A stretch of 64,000 nt of DNA, taken from NCBI RefSeq assembly GCF_007002745.1, contig NZ_SGNY01000005.1:1-64000 (forward strand). The letters are read 5' to 3'. The first letter of the stretch is position 1, and every line of letters begins with the position of its first letter. A program made the translations under genes and the position numbers. The notes below the pieces were generated by a model. That model did not search any database, was not told the origin of the DNA, and worked only from the letters and a program-made list of their open reading frames with translations. This DNA comes from Martinezella rhizogenes (GTDB lineage Bacteria > Pseudomonadota > Alphaproteobacteria > Rhizobiales > Rhizobiaceae). Below, in pieces: positions 43,218-52,888 of the stretch.

Positions 43218-44240
43218 GTGGCTCAAAAGGTCAAACTGTCCACGATTGCCGAAAGTCTTGGTCTTTCGACCGCCACCATTTCCCTTGCATTGCGTGACAG
43301 TCCGCTGGTTGCTTCCGATACGCGTGACAAGATCAAGGAGCAGGCGCGGGCGCTGGGTTATATCTATAACCGCCGCGCCGCCAGCCTGCGCACCTCGCGC
43401 TCCGGCATTGTTGGCGTGGTGTTCCACGATGTAATGAACCCGTTCTACGGCGAAATTCTCAAAGCCATCGAAAGCGAGCTGGATCGCAGCCGCCAGACCT
43501 TCATTCTTTCCAACCATTACGATTCGGTGGAAAAACAGCGCACCTTCATCGAAACGCTGCTGCAACTGGGTTCCGACGGCATCATCATGTCGCCGGCCAT
43601 CGGCACGCCGATCGAGGATATGACGCTGGCCGAAGAAAACGGCATGCCCGCCATCCTCGTGGCCCGTTCCATGGATGGCGTCGACATGCCGACCTATCGT
43701 GGCGATGACAGCTACGGCATTTCGCTTGCCACCAATCACCTGATCAGCCTTGGCCACCGCACCATCGCCATGGTTGGTGGCACCGACCAGACCTCGACGG
43801 GGCGCGACCGTTATCAGGGTTACGTTAATGCGCTGCGCAAGGCCGGCATCGAGGTCGATCCCAATCTGCGCATTCCCGGCCCGCGCTCCAAGCAGGGCGG
43901 CTTCGAGGCCGCCGTGCATTTCCTCTCACTGCCGCAGAAGCCGACTGCCGCCGTCTGCTGGAACGATCTCGTCGCCATCGGTCTCATGAACGGCATTTCC
44001 CGTGCTGGCTTGGTGCCGGGTGTCGATATTTCCGTCACCGGCTACGACGATCTGGAGGAAGCGGCGATTGCTACCCCGGCTCTGACCACGGTTTCCAACG
44101 GTCAGGCGGAGGTGGGGCGCCTGGCGGCGCGTGCGCTGCTGGACAGGCTGGCGGGCAGCCATGAACCTGATGGCATTCACCTCATCAAGCCGGAAATGCG
44201 CATCCGGCAATCGACCGGGCCCGTGCGGCCACGGGTGTGA
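43218..44240 (+). CDS. LacI-family transcriptional regulator
   Basis: 340 residues. The HTH is VKLSTIAESLGLSTATISLALRDSPLVASDTRDKI (about 3-37), with hinge LGYIYNRRAASLRTSRSGIVGVVFHDVMNPFYGE joining a periplasmic-binding-like ligand domain (SGGRD-type TSTGRDRYQGYVNALRKAGI, SVTGYDDLEEAA). It begins at GTG 43218, behind GGGAGGAAT. The targets may include the downstream 2-hydroxyacid dehydrogenase and the Gfo/Idh gene (inference). Ligand not predictable. Confidence 0.93.
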   Translation: MAQKVKLSTIAESLGLSTATISLALRDSPLVASDTRDKIKEQARALGYIYNRRAASLRTSRSGIVGVVFHDVMNPFYGEILKAIESELDRSRQTFILSNHYDSVEKQRTFIETLLQLGSDGIIMSPAIGTPIEDMTLAEENGMPAILVARSMDGVDMPTYRGDDSYGISLATNHLISLGHRTIAMVGGTDQTSTGRDRYQGYVNALRKAGIEVDPNLRIPGPRSKQGGFEAAVHFLSLPQKPTAAVCWNDLVAIGLMNGISRAGLVPGVDISVTGYDDLEEAAIATPALTTVSNGQAEVGRLAARALLDRLAGSHEPDGIHLIKPEMRIRQSTGPVRPRV

Positions 44241-44599
44241 GTACACCGCCCGGGAGTATGGATGCGGCAGGCTGCATGTTTCTGGTTGTTCGCGATGTTT
44301 CCTTCTTCCGTCATTCCGGCCTTGAGCCGGAATCCAGCCATCGCGTGTCTACGCGGTGAAAAGACTGTCTCAGCCCAAGGACTCGGGCTGACTGGATGCC
44401 GGATCAAGTCCGGCATGACGGTGAGGGGCGCTTAAAAAAATCGACATGAAACTTCCGTCTGCCCCCATAGCATCCCCTTATTGCCCTTTTCACGGCCGTC
44501 TTTGTTTGAAAGGATCGCTGCCCAGAGGAGTGGTATGGCGAGCGGTTCGCCTGAAACCCGCTCCGGCTATTGGAATGTTATCAGGAGGAATATCCGCTC
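44241..44599. other. Gap between the LacI and 2-hydroxyacid dehydrogenase genes
   Basis: The left part holds a type B mosaic repeat (44309-44421). After it, GAGCGG...CCGCTC (about 44539-44562) forms a weak inverted repeat before the AGGAGGAAT ribosome-binding site. No gene seen. Confidence 0.5.
44309..44421. repeat. Intergenic mosaic repeat, type B
   Basis: Outer arms CGTCATTCCGGCCTTGAGCCGGAATCCAG / CTGGATGCCGGATCAAGTCCGGCATGACGG around a centre with CGTGTCTACGCGGTG and CAGCCCAAGGACTCGGGCTG. Same centre, different outer arms from 40274-40390, which shows the modular (mosaic) make-up. Confidence 0.85.
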
Positions 44600-45562
44600 A
44601 TGTCTGACAAAAAGGCCGTCGTTCTCGTTCCCGGCAAGATAAATCCGCGCGTTCTCGAACGCCTCGAAGGCAAGGTTGAGATCGTGGCCGTGCCTGCCGG
44701 TGCCGAGCCGGCCCTGCCTGATGGTGCGGCGGAGCGCGTTAATGCCATCGCCGTTTCCGGCGTTGTCAACGCCAAATGGATCGATGCGCTGCCGAAGCTC
44801 GAGATCATCGCCAATTTCGGCGTGGGTTATGACGGCGTTGACGCCAGACATGCCGCCACGCGCGGCATTGTGGTGACGAATACGCCTGATGTGCTAAATG
44901 ACGAAGTGGCCGATACGACGATTGCGCTTTTGATCAACACCGTGCGCCGGCTTTATCAGGCAGAAACGTGGTTGCGCGATGGCAAATGGGTTGGCGAAGG
45001 CCCGTTCGCACTCTCGCCGTTTTCGCTGCGCGGCCGCAAGGTTGGTCTCTTCGGCATGGGCCGCATCGGCCAGGAAATCGCCAAGCGGCTCGAGCCCTTC
45101 AAGGTGGAAATCGGATACCACACCCGCAGCAAGCGGGATGGTCTCTCCTACACCTATTACGGCTCGCTGAAGGAGATGGCGGAAGCCGTCGATATACTGA
45201 TCTGCATCGTGCCCGGCACGCCGGAAACGCACAAGGCGATCGATGCCGAAATCCTGACGGCGCTTGGGGCTCAGGGCGTGTTCATCAATGTCGGCCGCGG
45301 TTCCAGCGTCGATGAGGATGCGCTGCTTGAGACGCTCAAGAGCGGCGCCTTGGGTGCTGCCGGTCTCGATGTGTTCTATGCCGAGCCGAAGGTGCCGGAA
45401 GCCTTCCTGTCGCTGCCGAACGTCTCCCTGCTGCCGCATGTCGCCTCCGCCTCGGTTCCGACGCGTAACGCCATGGCCGATCTGGTGGCCGACAATATTC
45501 TCGGCTGGTTTAAGGACGGCAAGGTGCTGACACCGGTGCCGGAAACGCCGGTCAAGGGGTAG
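44600..45562 (+). CDS. D-isomer-specific 2-hydroxyacid dehydrogenase (glyoxylate/hydroxypyruvate reductase-like)
   Basis: 320 residues. Catalytic-domain segment IIANFGVGYDGVDARHAATRGIVVTNTPDVLNDEVADTTI, NAD-binding GRKVGLFGMGRIGQEIAKRL, and catalytic Arg/Glu/His residues in INVGRGSSVDED, FYAEPKVPEAF and LLPHVASA. It reduces a 2-keto acid (glyoxylate, hydroxypyruvate or a sugar-derived keto acid) with NAD(P)H. ATG 44600 is set by AGGAGGAAT; an upstream in-frame ATG at 44570 is rejected. Downstream of a LacI regulator, but separated by a repeat. Confidence 0.9.
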   Translation: MSDKKAVVLVPGKINPRVLERLEGKVEIVAVPAGAEPALPDGAAERVNAIAVSGVVNAKWIDALPKLEIIANFGVGYDGVDARHAATRGIVVTNTPDVLNDEVADTTIALLINTVRRLYQAETWLRDGKWVGEGPFALSPFSLRGRKVGLFGMGRIGQEIAKRLEPFKVEIGYHTRSKRDGLSYTYYGSLKEMAEAVDILICIVPGTPETHKAIDAEILTALGAQGVFINVGRGSSVDEDALLETLKSGALGAAGLDVFYAEPKVPEAFLSLPNVSLLPHVASASVPTRNAMADLVADNILGWFKDGKVLTPVPETPVKG

Positions 45563-45636
45563 GGTTGGAAGATACTCTGCGGGGCGGCGTGAAGACAGCC
45601 TTTCGAGATATCTAAAAAGGCTCTGACCGCTCCTCC

Positions 45637-45711
45637 GTCATCCTCGGGCTTGACCCGAGGATCCACAAGCAGTTGCAGTCGATGGATCCTCGGGTCAAGC
45701 CCGAGGATGAC
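45637..45711. repeat. Intergenic palindromic element, type A
   Basis: 28-base perfect inverted arms at 45637-45664 and 45684-45711 (GTCATCCTCGGGCTTGACCC...), 19-base centre. Third copy of the type A family. It sits between convergent genes, where terminator function is plausible. Confidence 0.88.
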
Positions 45712-45793
45712 GTCGAGTGCGAAGGCTCGGTTGTCATGCCCGAGAACGGAGAGACGGCTTAGCACCAGTTATGATGCTTTCGCGTTCAACCTT

Positions 45794-46921
45794 TTATTCC
45801 GCAATCTCCGAGCTTCCCACCCAGCGCCCTTCGGCAAATGACCGGGCCATGGCGTGGATGCTGCGCTCGATCTTCAGCCCTTCCTCGAAATCGATGATAT
45901 GCGCCTTTTTCCCCTCGATCGCCGCGATCAGTTCCCGGCATTCGATGACCTTCAGATCGTTGAAGCCGAGGCCGTGGCCCGGGGCGGGGATGAAGCGGTC
46001 ATAGGGCTTGTGATGCGGCGCCGTGAGGATGGTTCTGAAACCCTGCTCTTCCGGGCGTCCATCCGTGGTGTAAAGCTGGAACTCGTTCATCCGCTCCTGA
46101 TCGAACAGGATCGAGCCCGTGGAGCCATAAATCTGGATGGCAATGCGGCCCTTGCGGCCCCAGGCGGAGCGGTTGGCGATGAGCACGGCGGAAATGCCGC
46201 CTTCGAGCTTCAGCAGCACGCTGGCAAGATCGTGCGTTTCAACGGCACGGTTGCCACCGCCAGCAAGCGGGCGGGTTTCGTAAGGTTTCACCATGTCGGT
46301 GATGGCGCTTTCGGCATGACCGAAAAGGGCATAGAGCAGCGACAGCGGATGCACGGCGAAATCATCCAGCGCGCCGTAACCGGAAGACGCCTCGCTCTTC
46401 CAGTAGAAGTGCTGAGTGGCATCGGCCATGAAGTCCTCGTCCATTTCGGCGCGAACGTGATAGACGTTGCCAATCGCGCCTTCGTCGATCAGGCGGCGGA
46501 TGTGGCGGATGACGGGGTTCTGGATGTAATTGTAGCCCATCGCTGCCGCCTTGCCGGACCGGCGGGCGGCATCGCGCATCTTCACCGCGTCGGCAAAGGC
46601 GGGCGCCATCGGCTTTTCACACCAGACATGTTTGCCGGCCTCAAGGGCGGCAATCGCCATTTCCGGATGGAAAGCATTCGGTGTGGTGACCGAGATGACG
46701 TCTATCTCGGGATTGGAAAGCAGGTCGCGCCAGTTACCCGTCGAGCGGGCAAAACCGAACTCGGCGGCTTTTTTCGCGGCAAGCTCGGGGTTTACTTCCG
46801 CGAGCGTCACGAGGCGGGGGCGTTCCACATCGCCGAAGACGCTCGTGACGTTATTCCACGCCAGCGCGTGGCATTTGCCCATGTAACCGGTGCCGATAAG
46901 GCCCACGCCAAGAGCGGCCAT
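45794..46921 (-). CDS. Gfo/Idh/MocA-family dehydrogenase (possibly inositol-related)
   Basis: 375 residues. Rossmann motif VGLIGTGYMGKCHALAW, catalytic region TTPNAFHPEMAIAALEAGKHVWCEKPMAP with the EKP lysine, and C-terminal GYGALDDFAVHPLSLLYALFG. It follows iolB in the same direction, so oxidation of an inositol isomer or a related sugar is plausible, but the separation by a repeat and its own palindrome-bearing promoter leave it open. GGGAGGAGAATAGC precedes ATG 46921. Confidence 0.87.
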   Translation of the reverse strand: MAALGVGLIGTGYMGKCHALAWNNVTSVFGDVERPRLVTLAEVNPELAAKKAAEFGFARSTGNWRDLLSNPEIDVISVTTPNAFHPEMAIAALEAGKHVWCEKPMAPAFADAVKMRDAARRSGKAAAMGYNYIQNPVIRHIRRLIDEGAIGNVYHVRAEMDEDFMADATQHFYWKSEASSGYGALDDFAVHPLSLLYALFGHAESAITDMVKPYETRPLAGGGNRAVETHDLASVLLKLEGGISAVLIANRSAWGRKGRIAIQIYGSTGSILFDQERMNEFQLYTTDGRPEEQGFRTILTAPHHKPYDRFIPAPGHGLGFNDLKVIECRELIAAIEGKKAHIIDFEEGLKIERSIHAMARSFAEGRWVGSSEIAE

Positions 46922-46943
46922 GCTATTCTCCTCCCGAAATTAT

Positions 46944-46957
46944 TTGAATCAATTCAA
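46944..46957. promoter_or_regulatory. TTGAAT-CA-ATTCAA palindrome upstream of the Gfo/Idh gene
   Basis: Perfect 14-base inverted repeat 23-36 bases upstream of the start at 46921, in an AT-rich segment. A candidate operator for the nearby LacI- or RpiR-type regulator; which one is unknown. Confidence 0.4.
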
Positions 46958-47018
46958 TTCGTTAATTGCGTTTGTTGTGTGCCAAGACAGTCTCAAGACG
47001 TATCTTCGCGCGCTCCCC

Positions 47019-47133
47019 CATTCCTGTGCCTGTCACAGGAAACCAGCCGACGCGGCTCTCGCACGACGGAAAGACACCCTTTCAGCCCAAGGACTTGGGC
47101 TGGCTGAATCCCTGTGACGAGCACAGGGATGAG
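47019..47133. repeat. Intergenic mosaic repeat, type B
   Basis: Arms CATTCCTGTGCCTGTCACAGG / CCTGTGACGAGCACAGGGATG with centre CAGCCCAAGGACTTGGGCTGG. It lies between the Gfo/Idh gene and iolB in the same transcriptional direction. Confidence 0.88.
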
Positions 47134-47159
47134 GCGGCGGCGTTGTTTGCCTGAACTGC

Positions 47160-47972
47160 TTACGGATTATCCCGCTTGAAAATCCAGTCATGATCCGGAT
47201 GGTTCTTGAAGCGCCATTTGCGCATCGGCCCGGCCATCACGTTCAGATAATACATCTCATAACCATAGGGCGCGCCGCAGGGGTGGTGGCCCTTGGGCAC
47301 CAGCACGACATCGCCGTCCGACACCGCCATGGTCTCATCCAGCGAACCGTCTTCGGTGAAGACGCGCTGGAAGCCGAAACCCTGCGCCGGGTTGAGCCGG
47401 TGATAATATGTCTCCTCCAGATAGGTCATGTCTGGGTAGTTATCCTCGTCATGTCGATGCGGCGGATAGGACGACCAGTTGCCCGACGGCGTGAAGACTT
47501 CCGTTACCAGCAGGCTGTCGGCCACATCGCGCTCTTCCATGGCGATGGGGAAGATGTAACGCGTATTAGCGCCCTTGCCGCGTTCGGTCAGCTGCACGCC
47601 GTTCGGGCCGATCTGCTGCGCCTCGCGGCTGCCTTTTTCGCCGGGTGCGGTGCAGACGCCGACGGTGCAATCGGTCGTGGCGGTCAGCGACCATTCGGAG
47701 CCTGCGGGTACGTAGACGCAATGCGGCGGCTTGCGTTCGAACACATTCATGCGGTCGCCGAGTTCACCGAAATCCTTACCCCCCGCGGAAACTGTCGCCT
47801 TGCCTTCCACCAGCACGAGGATGACTTCGGTATCGCCAGTGCTTTCCGCCGCCGTTTCGCCCGGCTTCAGGCGGTAGAGGCCGAAACCGACATAACCCCA
47901 ATCCGCGCTTTGGGGCGTGATATCGTGCACCTTGCCGCTGGTCGCGACCGGCTTGCGCAGAAGTGAGGTCAT
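47160..47972 (-). CDS. iolB: 5-deoxy-glucuronate isomerase
   Basis: 270 residues. The bicupin IolB fold is visible: the metal-binding motif of the second cupin is SSYPPHRHDEDNYPDMTYLEETYYHRLNPAQGFGFQRVF, followed by VLVPKGHHPCGAPYGYEMYYLNVMAG. It converts 5-deoxy-glucuronate to 2-deoxy-5-keto-gluconate in myo-inositol catabolism. It is downstream of iolE but with a 253-base gap containing a type B repeat, so it may have its own promoter. AAGGAACACCACC precedes ATG 47972. Confidence 0.95.
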   Translation of the reverse strand: MTSLLRKPVATSGKVHDITPQSADWGYVGFGLYRLKPGETAAESTGDTEVILVLVEGKATVSAGGKDFGELGDRMNVFERKPPHCVYVPAGSEWSLTATTDCTVGVCTAPGEKGSREAQQIGPNGVQLTERGKGANTRYIFPIAMEERDVADSLLVTEVFTPSGNWSSYPPHRHDEDNYPDMTYLEETYYHRLNPAQGFGFQRVFTEDGSLDETMAVSDGDVVLVPKGHHPCGAPYGYEMYYLNVMAGPMRKWRFKNHPDHDWIFKRDNP

Positions 47973-48029
47973 GGTGGTGTTCCTTTTTGGTCAGTCGTTC
48001 AATTTATCGGGCGGCTATTCCCGCGTTTC

Positions 48030-48165
48030 CCTCATCCCTGTTCCCCGGGACAAGCCCGAGGACGTCACAGGGATCCAGCCAGCCCAAGTCCTTGGGCTGA
48101 GAGGAGTCTTGCCGCCGCGTAGACACGCGTCGGCTGGATTCCTGTGACAAGCACAGGAATGAGGG
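48030..48165. repeat. Intergenic mosaic repeat, type B, inverted centre
   Basis: Outer arms CCTCATCCCTGTTCCCCGGGACAAGCCC... and GATTCCTGTGACAAGCACAGGAATGAGG; the centre CAGCCCAAGTCCTTGGGCTG is in the opposite orientation to the other copies. Located between iolE and iolB, inside the iol operon. Confidence 0.85.
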
Positions 48166-48225
48166 GGAGGAGTTGCACCGGAACATACGATTCTAGGACG
48201 TATAGACGAATGCCCCCCGCTCAGC

Positions 48226-49134
48226 TCAAGCAGCCTGAGCCTTATCCAGCCCCGCCTCACGCGCAAAAGCCTTCAGCGATTTCAGCCCCAGGCTCTGATA
48301 TTCGAACGGGTTGCGCACGTCAGGGTCCTGTTCGGCCTCGATCACCAGCCAGCCGCTGTAACCATGCTCCGCCGCCACTTTCAGAACCGGCGGGAAATTG
48401 ACGCCGCCTTCGCTGTCGCCCGGCACGGTGAACACGCCACGGCGAACGCCTTCGAGGAAGGAGAGCCGCTCACCCCGAACCTGATCGGCAATGACGGGGC
48501 GCACGTTCTTGGCATGGATATGGCCGACACGGCCCATGTATTTCTGCGCAACGCGCACGGGATCACCGCCGCCGAACAGGCAATGGCCGGTATCGAGCAG
48601 CAGATGCGTCTTCGGACCGGTGTGCTTCATCAGGAGATCGATTTCCTCTTCGCTTTCGACCACCGTACCCATATGGTGGTGATAAACGAGGGTGATGCCC
48701 TGTTCTGCGGCAAAAGCGGCCAACGCTTCGACACCCGCACCGAATTTCGCCCAGTCCTCGGCAGCAAGGCGCGGACGGTCAACCAGCGCCGTGTCGTCAG
48801 CACCATGGATGGCATTGGAGGTTTCGCAGACGATGATGACCTTCGAGCCCATGGCTTTCAGCAGGTCAAGCGCCGGCTGCATCGCCTTCTTTTCGGATTC
48901 GATGTCGTCGGTCAGAAGGTTCAGCGAATGCCAGCCGGAGACGAAAGAGAGGCCGCGCGGCGAAAGCACGCCCTTCAGGTCTTCCGGCTCCGTCGGGAAC
49001 TTGTGGCCTTTTTCGATGCCGTCGAAACCGATCTTGGCGGTTTCATCGAGGCATTGTTCGAGGCTGATATGCGCGCCCAGCGTACGGTCGTCATCGTTGG
49101 ACCAGGCAATCGGGTTGGTACCGTAACGGATCAT
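48226..49134 (-). CDS. iolE: Myo-inosose-2 dehydratase
   Basis: 302 residues, xylose-isomerase-like TIM barrel. Family hallmarks are [19 protein letters not shown] at the N-terminus, [42 protein letters not shown] (Asp/His metal ligands) and [10 protein letters not shown]. It dehydrates scyllo-inosose in myo-inositol breakdown. ATG 49134 is one base after the iolD stop, so the pair is translationally coupled; the frame upstream of it is discarded. Confidence 0.95.
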   Translation of the reverse strand: MIRYGTNPIAWSNDDDRTLGAHISLEQCLDETAKIGFDGIEKGHKFPTEPEDLKGVLSPRGLSFVSGWHSLNLLTDDIESEKKAMQPALDLLKAMGSKVIIVCETSNAIHGADDTALVDRPRLAAEDWAKFGAGVEALAAFAAEQGITLVYHHHMGTVVESEEEIDLLMKHTGPKTHLLLDTGHCLFGGGDPVRVAQKYMGRVGHIHAKNVRPVIADQVRGERLSFLEGVRRGVFTVPGDSEGGVNFPPVLKVAAEHGYSGWLVIEAEQDPDVRNPFEYQSLGLKSLKAFAREAGLDKAQAA

Positions 49135-49135
49135 T

Positions 49136-50962
49136 TTACTGTCTTTCCTTGAGATGGTTTTCATAACGAGCGCGCGCGCCGGCAATTTCGCCGCGCTCGG
49201 AAATTTCAGGCACCGCGACATCCCACCAGTGACCGCCGGCCTGCGGCGTCGGGTAAGGATCGGTATCGATGACGATGACGGTGGTGCGGCTGGAGGCACG
49301 AGCCGCCGCAAGCGCCTCTTCCAGCTCGCTTATGGTGGAAACCTTGCGTGCATCCGCACCCATCGAGCCCGCATGGGCCACGAAATCGATGGCAATCGGG
49401 TTGACGTTGGTGTGGGCGTAGAGGTTGTTGAACTCTGCGCCGCCGGTTTCCATCTGCAGGCGGTTGATGCAGCCGTAACCCCTGTTGTCGGTGATGACGA
49501 GCGTGATCTTCACGCCCATGGCAACCGATGTCGCAAGCTCCGAATTCATCATCATGTAGGAGCCGTCGCCGACCATGACGATCACGTCCCGGTCCGGTTC
49601 CGCCATCTTGATGCCGAGACCCCCGGCAACCTCGTAACCCATGCAGGAGAAGCCGTATTCCATGTGATAGGAGAGCGGCAGCTTGGATTTCCACAGCTGA
49701 TGCAACTCACCCGGCATGGTGCCTGCGGCGCACATGACAACGGTATTGTCACGCGACTGGCGCTGCACCGCGCCGATGACCTGCATGTCTGTCGGCAGGC
49801 TGTTCACGTGCTCTTCGCCCGGTGCCGCCGTATCGGCATCGGCCTTTTCGAACCATGCCGCCTTGAGGCCGGCATCCGGCGCTGCAAAACGGTGGCTACC
49901 CAGGGCGGCGGAGAGCTTTTCAAGCCCGATCTTCGCATCCGCCGTCAGGCTGATCGCATCATGCTTGGCGCTGTCATAGGGCTGGACGTTGAGCGCCAGG
50001 ATCTTGCGGTTCGGGTTCTTGAACAGCGCCCAGGAACCCGTGGTGAAATCCTGAAAACGGGTGCCAACGCCGAAGACGAGATCGGCCTTTTCGCTGACGA
50101 TATTGGCGCTTTCAGCACCGGTGACACCGACGGGACCGAAATTCAGATCATGATCCCATGCGAGGGCCGATTTGCCGGCCTGCGTTTCGACGACGGGAAT
50201 GGAGTGGGTTTCGGCAAAGCGCTTCAGTGTCTCGGTCGCGCCGGCAAAATGCACGCCGCCGCCGGCGACGATAACAGGGTTCTTCGCTGCCTTGAGCGCA
50301 GCGACCGCCTCTTCGAATTCTACCACGTCCGGCTCAGGACGACGCTGGCGCCAGACCCGCTTTTCGAAGAAACTCTCGGGGTAATCATAGGCTTCCGCCT
50401 GCACATCCTGGCAGAAGGCGAGCGTGACCGGGCCGCAATCGGCCGGGTCCGTCATGGTACGCATGGCGCGGGGGAGCGCTGTCAGCAATTGTTCCGGCCG
50501 CATGATGCGGTCGAAATAACGGCTGACCGGGCGGAAGCAATCATTCACCGTCATGGTGCCGTCGCCGAAATCTTCCAGCTGCTGCAGCACCGGGTCGGGG
50601 CCGCGATTGGCGAAGACATCGCCGGGGATCAGCAGGACCGGCAGGCGGTTGACATGCGCGAGCGCTGCCGCCGTCACCATGTTTGCCGCACCCGGGCCGA
50701 TGGAGGAGGTGACCGCCATGGCGCGGCGGCGACGCAGCTGCTTCGAATAGGCAATGGCCGCATGGGCCATGGATTGCTCGTTCTGGCCGCGATAGGTCGG
50801 CAGTTCGTCGCGGATGCCATAAAGCGCCTCGCCGATGCCGGCGACATTGCCATGGCCGAAAATGGCCCACATGCCGGCGATATAGGTTTCGCCGTGTTCA
50901 TTCATCTGCGCTGCCAGGTAACGAACCATGGCCTGCGCAGCCGTCATTCTGATTGTCTTCAC
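49136..50962 (-). CDS. iolD: 3D-(3,5/4)-trihydroxycyclohexane-1,2-dione hydrolase
   Basis: 608 residues, ThDP-dependent family. The ThDP-activating Glu is in [16 protein letters not shown], and the ThDP/Mg-binding motif [31 protein letters not shown] is intact. Dehydrated inosose is cleaved to 5-deoxy-glucuronate. Start ATG 50962 overlaps the iolC stop by 4 bases. Length is normal for IolD. Confidence 0.96.
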   Translation of the reverse strand: MKTIRMTAAQAMVRYLAAQMNEHGETYIAGMWAIFGHGNVAGIGEALYGIRDELPTYRGQNEQSMAHAAIAYSKQLRRRRAMAVTSSIGPGAANMVTAAALAHVNRLPVLLIPGDVFANRGPDPVLQQLEDFGDGTMTVNDCFRPVSRYFDRIMRPEQLLTALPRAMRTMTDPADCGPVTLAFCQDVQAEAYDYPESFFEKRVWRQRRPEPDVVEFEEAVAALKAAKNPVIVAGGGVHFAGATETLKRFAETHSIPVVETQAGKSALAWDHDLNFGPVGVTGAESANIVSEKADLVFGVGTRFQDFTTGSWALFKNPNRKILALNVQPYDSAKHDAISLTADAKIGLEKLSAALGSHRFAAPDAGLKAAWFEKADADTAAPGEEHVNSLPTDMQVIGAVQRQSRDNTVVMCAAGTMPGELHQLWKSKLPLSYHMEYGFSCMGYEVAGGLGIKMAEPDRDVIVMVGDGSYMMMNSELATSVAMGVKITLVITDNRGYGCINRLQMETGGAEFNNLYAHTNVNPIAIDFVAHAGSMGADARKVSTISELEEALAAARASSRTTVIVIDTDPYPTPQAGGHWWDVAVPEISERGEIAGARARYENHLKERQ

Positions 50963-52875
50963 GCTGCCTCTCCCTTTTTGGCGCGCGCCTCATCCCAAAT
51001 GCGGCACAGGCTGGTATAACGCTGCGCCATATCCTTTACCGCTTCCTCATCGGTCATCCTGCCACCGAGCCAGTTGCGGGCGGCATCCGCGAAAATCGTG
51101 CGGCCAACGGCGAAACCTTTGACCAGATCGAAGCCGGCAGCAAGGCGGAAGCTTTCTTCCAACTCGCTTTGCGGCGCGTCGAGACCGAGAACGACGATGC
51201 CGCGCACATAAGGATCGTTGCGATGCACGGCGTCGCAGGCGTTCTTCCATGCGGCGCGGGTCTTCATCGGCTCCAGCTTCCACCAGTCGGGATAAACGCC
51301 GATCTCGTAGAAGCGCTCGATGATACGGGCGGCGGTAAGATCATCGGTCGGACCAACCTTGGAGGGAATGACCTCCAGCAACATTTCCAGTCGGTTGCGG
51401 CGTGCGGCTTCGAACAGCCGTATCACGGTCTCTTCCTGCGCGGCGCGCATGTCTTCCGTATCATCAGGATGATAGAAACACAGAACCTTGACGACATTCT
51501 CAAGCGGCCATTCAGAAAGTCCGCCGAAATCCTTGCCGAGTTCGGGTTCCAGCGTCAACGGGCGCGAGCCGGGCCATTCCACCGGACGGCCGATCCAGAG
51601 GCCGGAGCCGCTGGCAGCAAACAACGCATCGCGGCCAAGACGACCATCGCAGAGAATGCCATAACCCGCCTCACCACCGGCCACCTGCTGCGCGGCCTGA
51701 AGGCAGAGCTTCTTGAAAGCGCCGATCTGCTCGTGCTTGATGCCAAGCTCGTCGGTGATGGCCTCCAGCTGCATGCGATGGTCAAAGGCGAAGACGCGCA
51801 TCGTGTCCCAGTCGCCCTTGCGGTTGGTGGACCAATGCACCTGTTCCAGCGCCTCGTCCTTGCGCAGCGCCCTGTTGCGAATGCCGGCCTTGAAGAAATA
51901 TTGCAGCTCTTCCCAGCTCGGATAGGCCGGTGTGCAGCCATGGCGGGAGACGGCGAAAGCGCCGCAGGCATTGGCGTATTTCAGCGTCGTCGGCCAGTCT
52001 TCACCGCGCAGCCAGCCACGGAACAGCCCGGCCATGAAGCCATCGCCGGCACCCAGAACGTTGAAGACCTCGATCGGGAAACCTTCGCCCGTCTCGCCAT
52101 CATCGAGGCTTGCAGGAATATCACCGGCGAAAACCGAAGCACCCATTGGCCCGCGCTTGCACACCAGCGTCGCGTTCGAAACCTTGCGCACGGCCTTCAA
52201 CGCGGTCAGCGTATCGGTGGAGCCACCGGCAATGTGGAATTCCTCTTCCGTGCCGACGATCAGATCGAACAGATGCAGGGTGGATTGCAGCTTGGCGGTG
52301 ACCTTCTGCGATTCGACAAAACGGCTCTCGCCATCGCCATGGCCGGCCACACCCCAGAGGTTGGGCCGGTAATCGATATCGAGCGCCGTCTTCGCGCCAT
52401 TTTCGCGGGCGAGTTTCAGCGCTTTCAGCACCGCCGCTTCCGTCTTCGGATGCGACAGATGCGTGCCGGTGGCGCAGACGCAGCCGGCTTCGGCAATGAA
52501 AGCAGGATCGATGTCATCTTCGCTGAGCGCCATGTCGGCACAGTTTTCGCGATAGAAAATCAGCGGGAACTGGTTCTGGTCACGAATGCCGAGCAGCACC
52601 AGGGCGGTCAGTCGCTCCGGATCGGTTTTTACGCCACGCACGTCAACGCCTTCGCGAACCAGCTGCTCGCGGATGAAGCGGCCCATATGTTCATCGCCAA
52701 CGCGGGTAATGACGGCGCTGTTGAGCCCGAGGCGCGCAGCCCCGGCGGCGATATTGGTGGGAGAGCCGCCGATATATTTGGCAAAGGAGGCCATGTCCTC
52801 CAGACGGCCGCCGACCTGCGAACCGTACAGATCGACAGACGAGCGCCCGATCGTGATGAGATCAAGTTTTTTCAA
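50959..52875 (-). CDS. iolC: 5-dehydro-2-deoxygluconokinase fused to a DUF2090 aldolase-like domain
   Basis: 638 residues. N-terminal PfkB-type sugar kinase (about 1-330; LITIGRSSVDLYGSQVGGRLEDMASFAKYIGGSPTNIAAGAARLG, catalytic NVLGAGDGFMAGLF) is fused to a C-terminal DUF2090 domain (about 335-638; RVFAFDHRMQLEAI, GYGILCDGRLGRDALF, WWKLEPM). The kinase phosphorylates 2-deoxy-5-keto-gluconate; DUF2090 has been suggested to cleave the product as an aldolase. The start is TTG 52875, seven bases after AAGGAGGA; the earlier GTG 52893 would put that site inside the gene. First gene of the structural iol operon. Confidence 0.95.
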   Translation of the reverse strand: MKKLDLITIGRSSVDLYGSQVGGRLEDMASFAKYIGGSPTNIAAGAARLGLNSAVITRVGDEHMGRFIREQLVREGVDVRGVKTDPERLTALVLLGIRDQNQFPLIFYRENCADMALSEDDIDPAFIAEAGCVCATGTHLSHPKTEAAVLKALKLARENGAKTALDIDYRPNLWGVAGHGDGESRFVESQKVTAKLQSTLHLFDLIVGTEEEFHIAGGSTDTLTALKAVRKVSNATLVCKRGPMGASVFAGDIPASLDDGETGEGFPIEVFNVLGAGDGFMAGLFRGWLRGEDWPTTLKYANACGAFAVSRHGCTPAYPSWEELQYFFKAGIRNRALRKDEALEQVHWSTNRKGDWDTMRVFAFDHRMQLEAITDELGIKHEQIGAFKKLCLQAAQQVAGGEAGYGILCDGRLGRDALFAASGSGLWIGRPVEWPGSRPLTLEPELGKDFGGLSEWPLENVVKVLCFYHPDDTEDMRAAQEETVIRLFEAARRNRLEMLLEVIPSKVGPTDDLTAARIIERFYEIGVYPDWWKLEPMKTRAAWKNACDAVHRNDPYVRGIVVLGLDAPQSELEESFRLAAGFDLVKGFAVGRTIFADAARNWLGGRMTDEEAVKDMAQRYTSLCRIWDEARAKKGEAA

Positions 52876-52880
52876 AAGCT

Positions 52881-52888
52881 TCCTCCTT
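52881..52888 (-). promoter_or_regulatory. Shine-Dalgarno AAGGAGGA deciding a TTG start for iolC
   Basis: On the minus strand, AAGGAGGA is followed by AGCTT and then TTG AAA AAA CTT GAT, giving MKKLDLITIGRSS, which matches IolC N-termini. This places the start at 52875, seven bases after the core, rather than at 52893. Confidence 0.8.

Noticed and set aside
49154..51019. 621-residue plus-strand frame
   Set aside because: Antisense to iolD, which has intact ThDP motifs.
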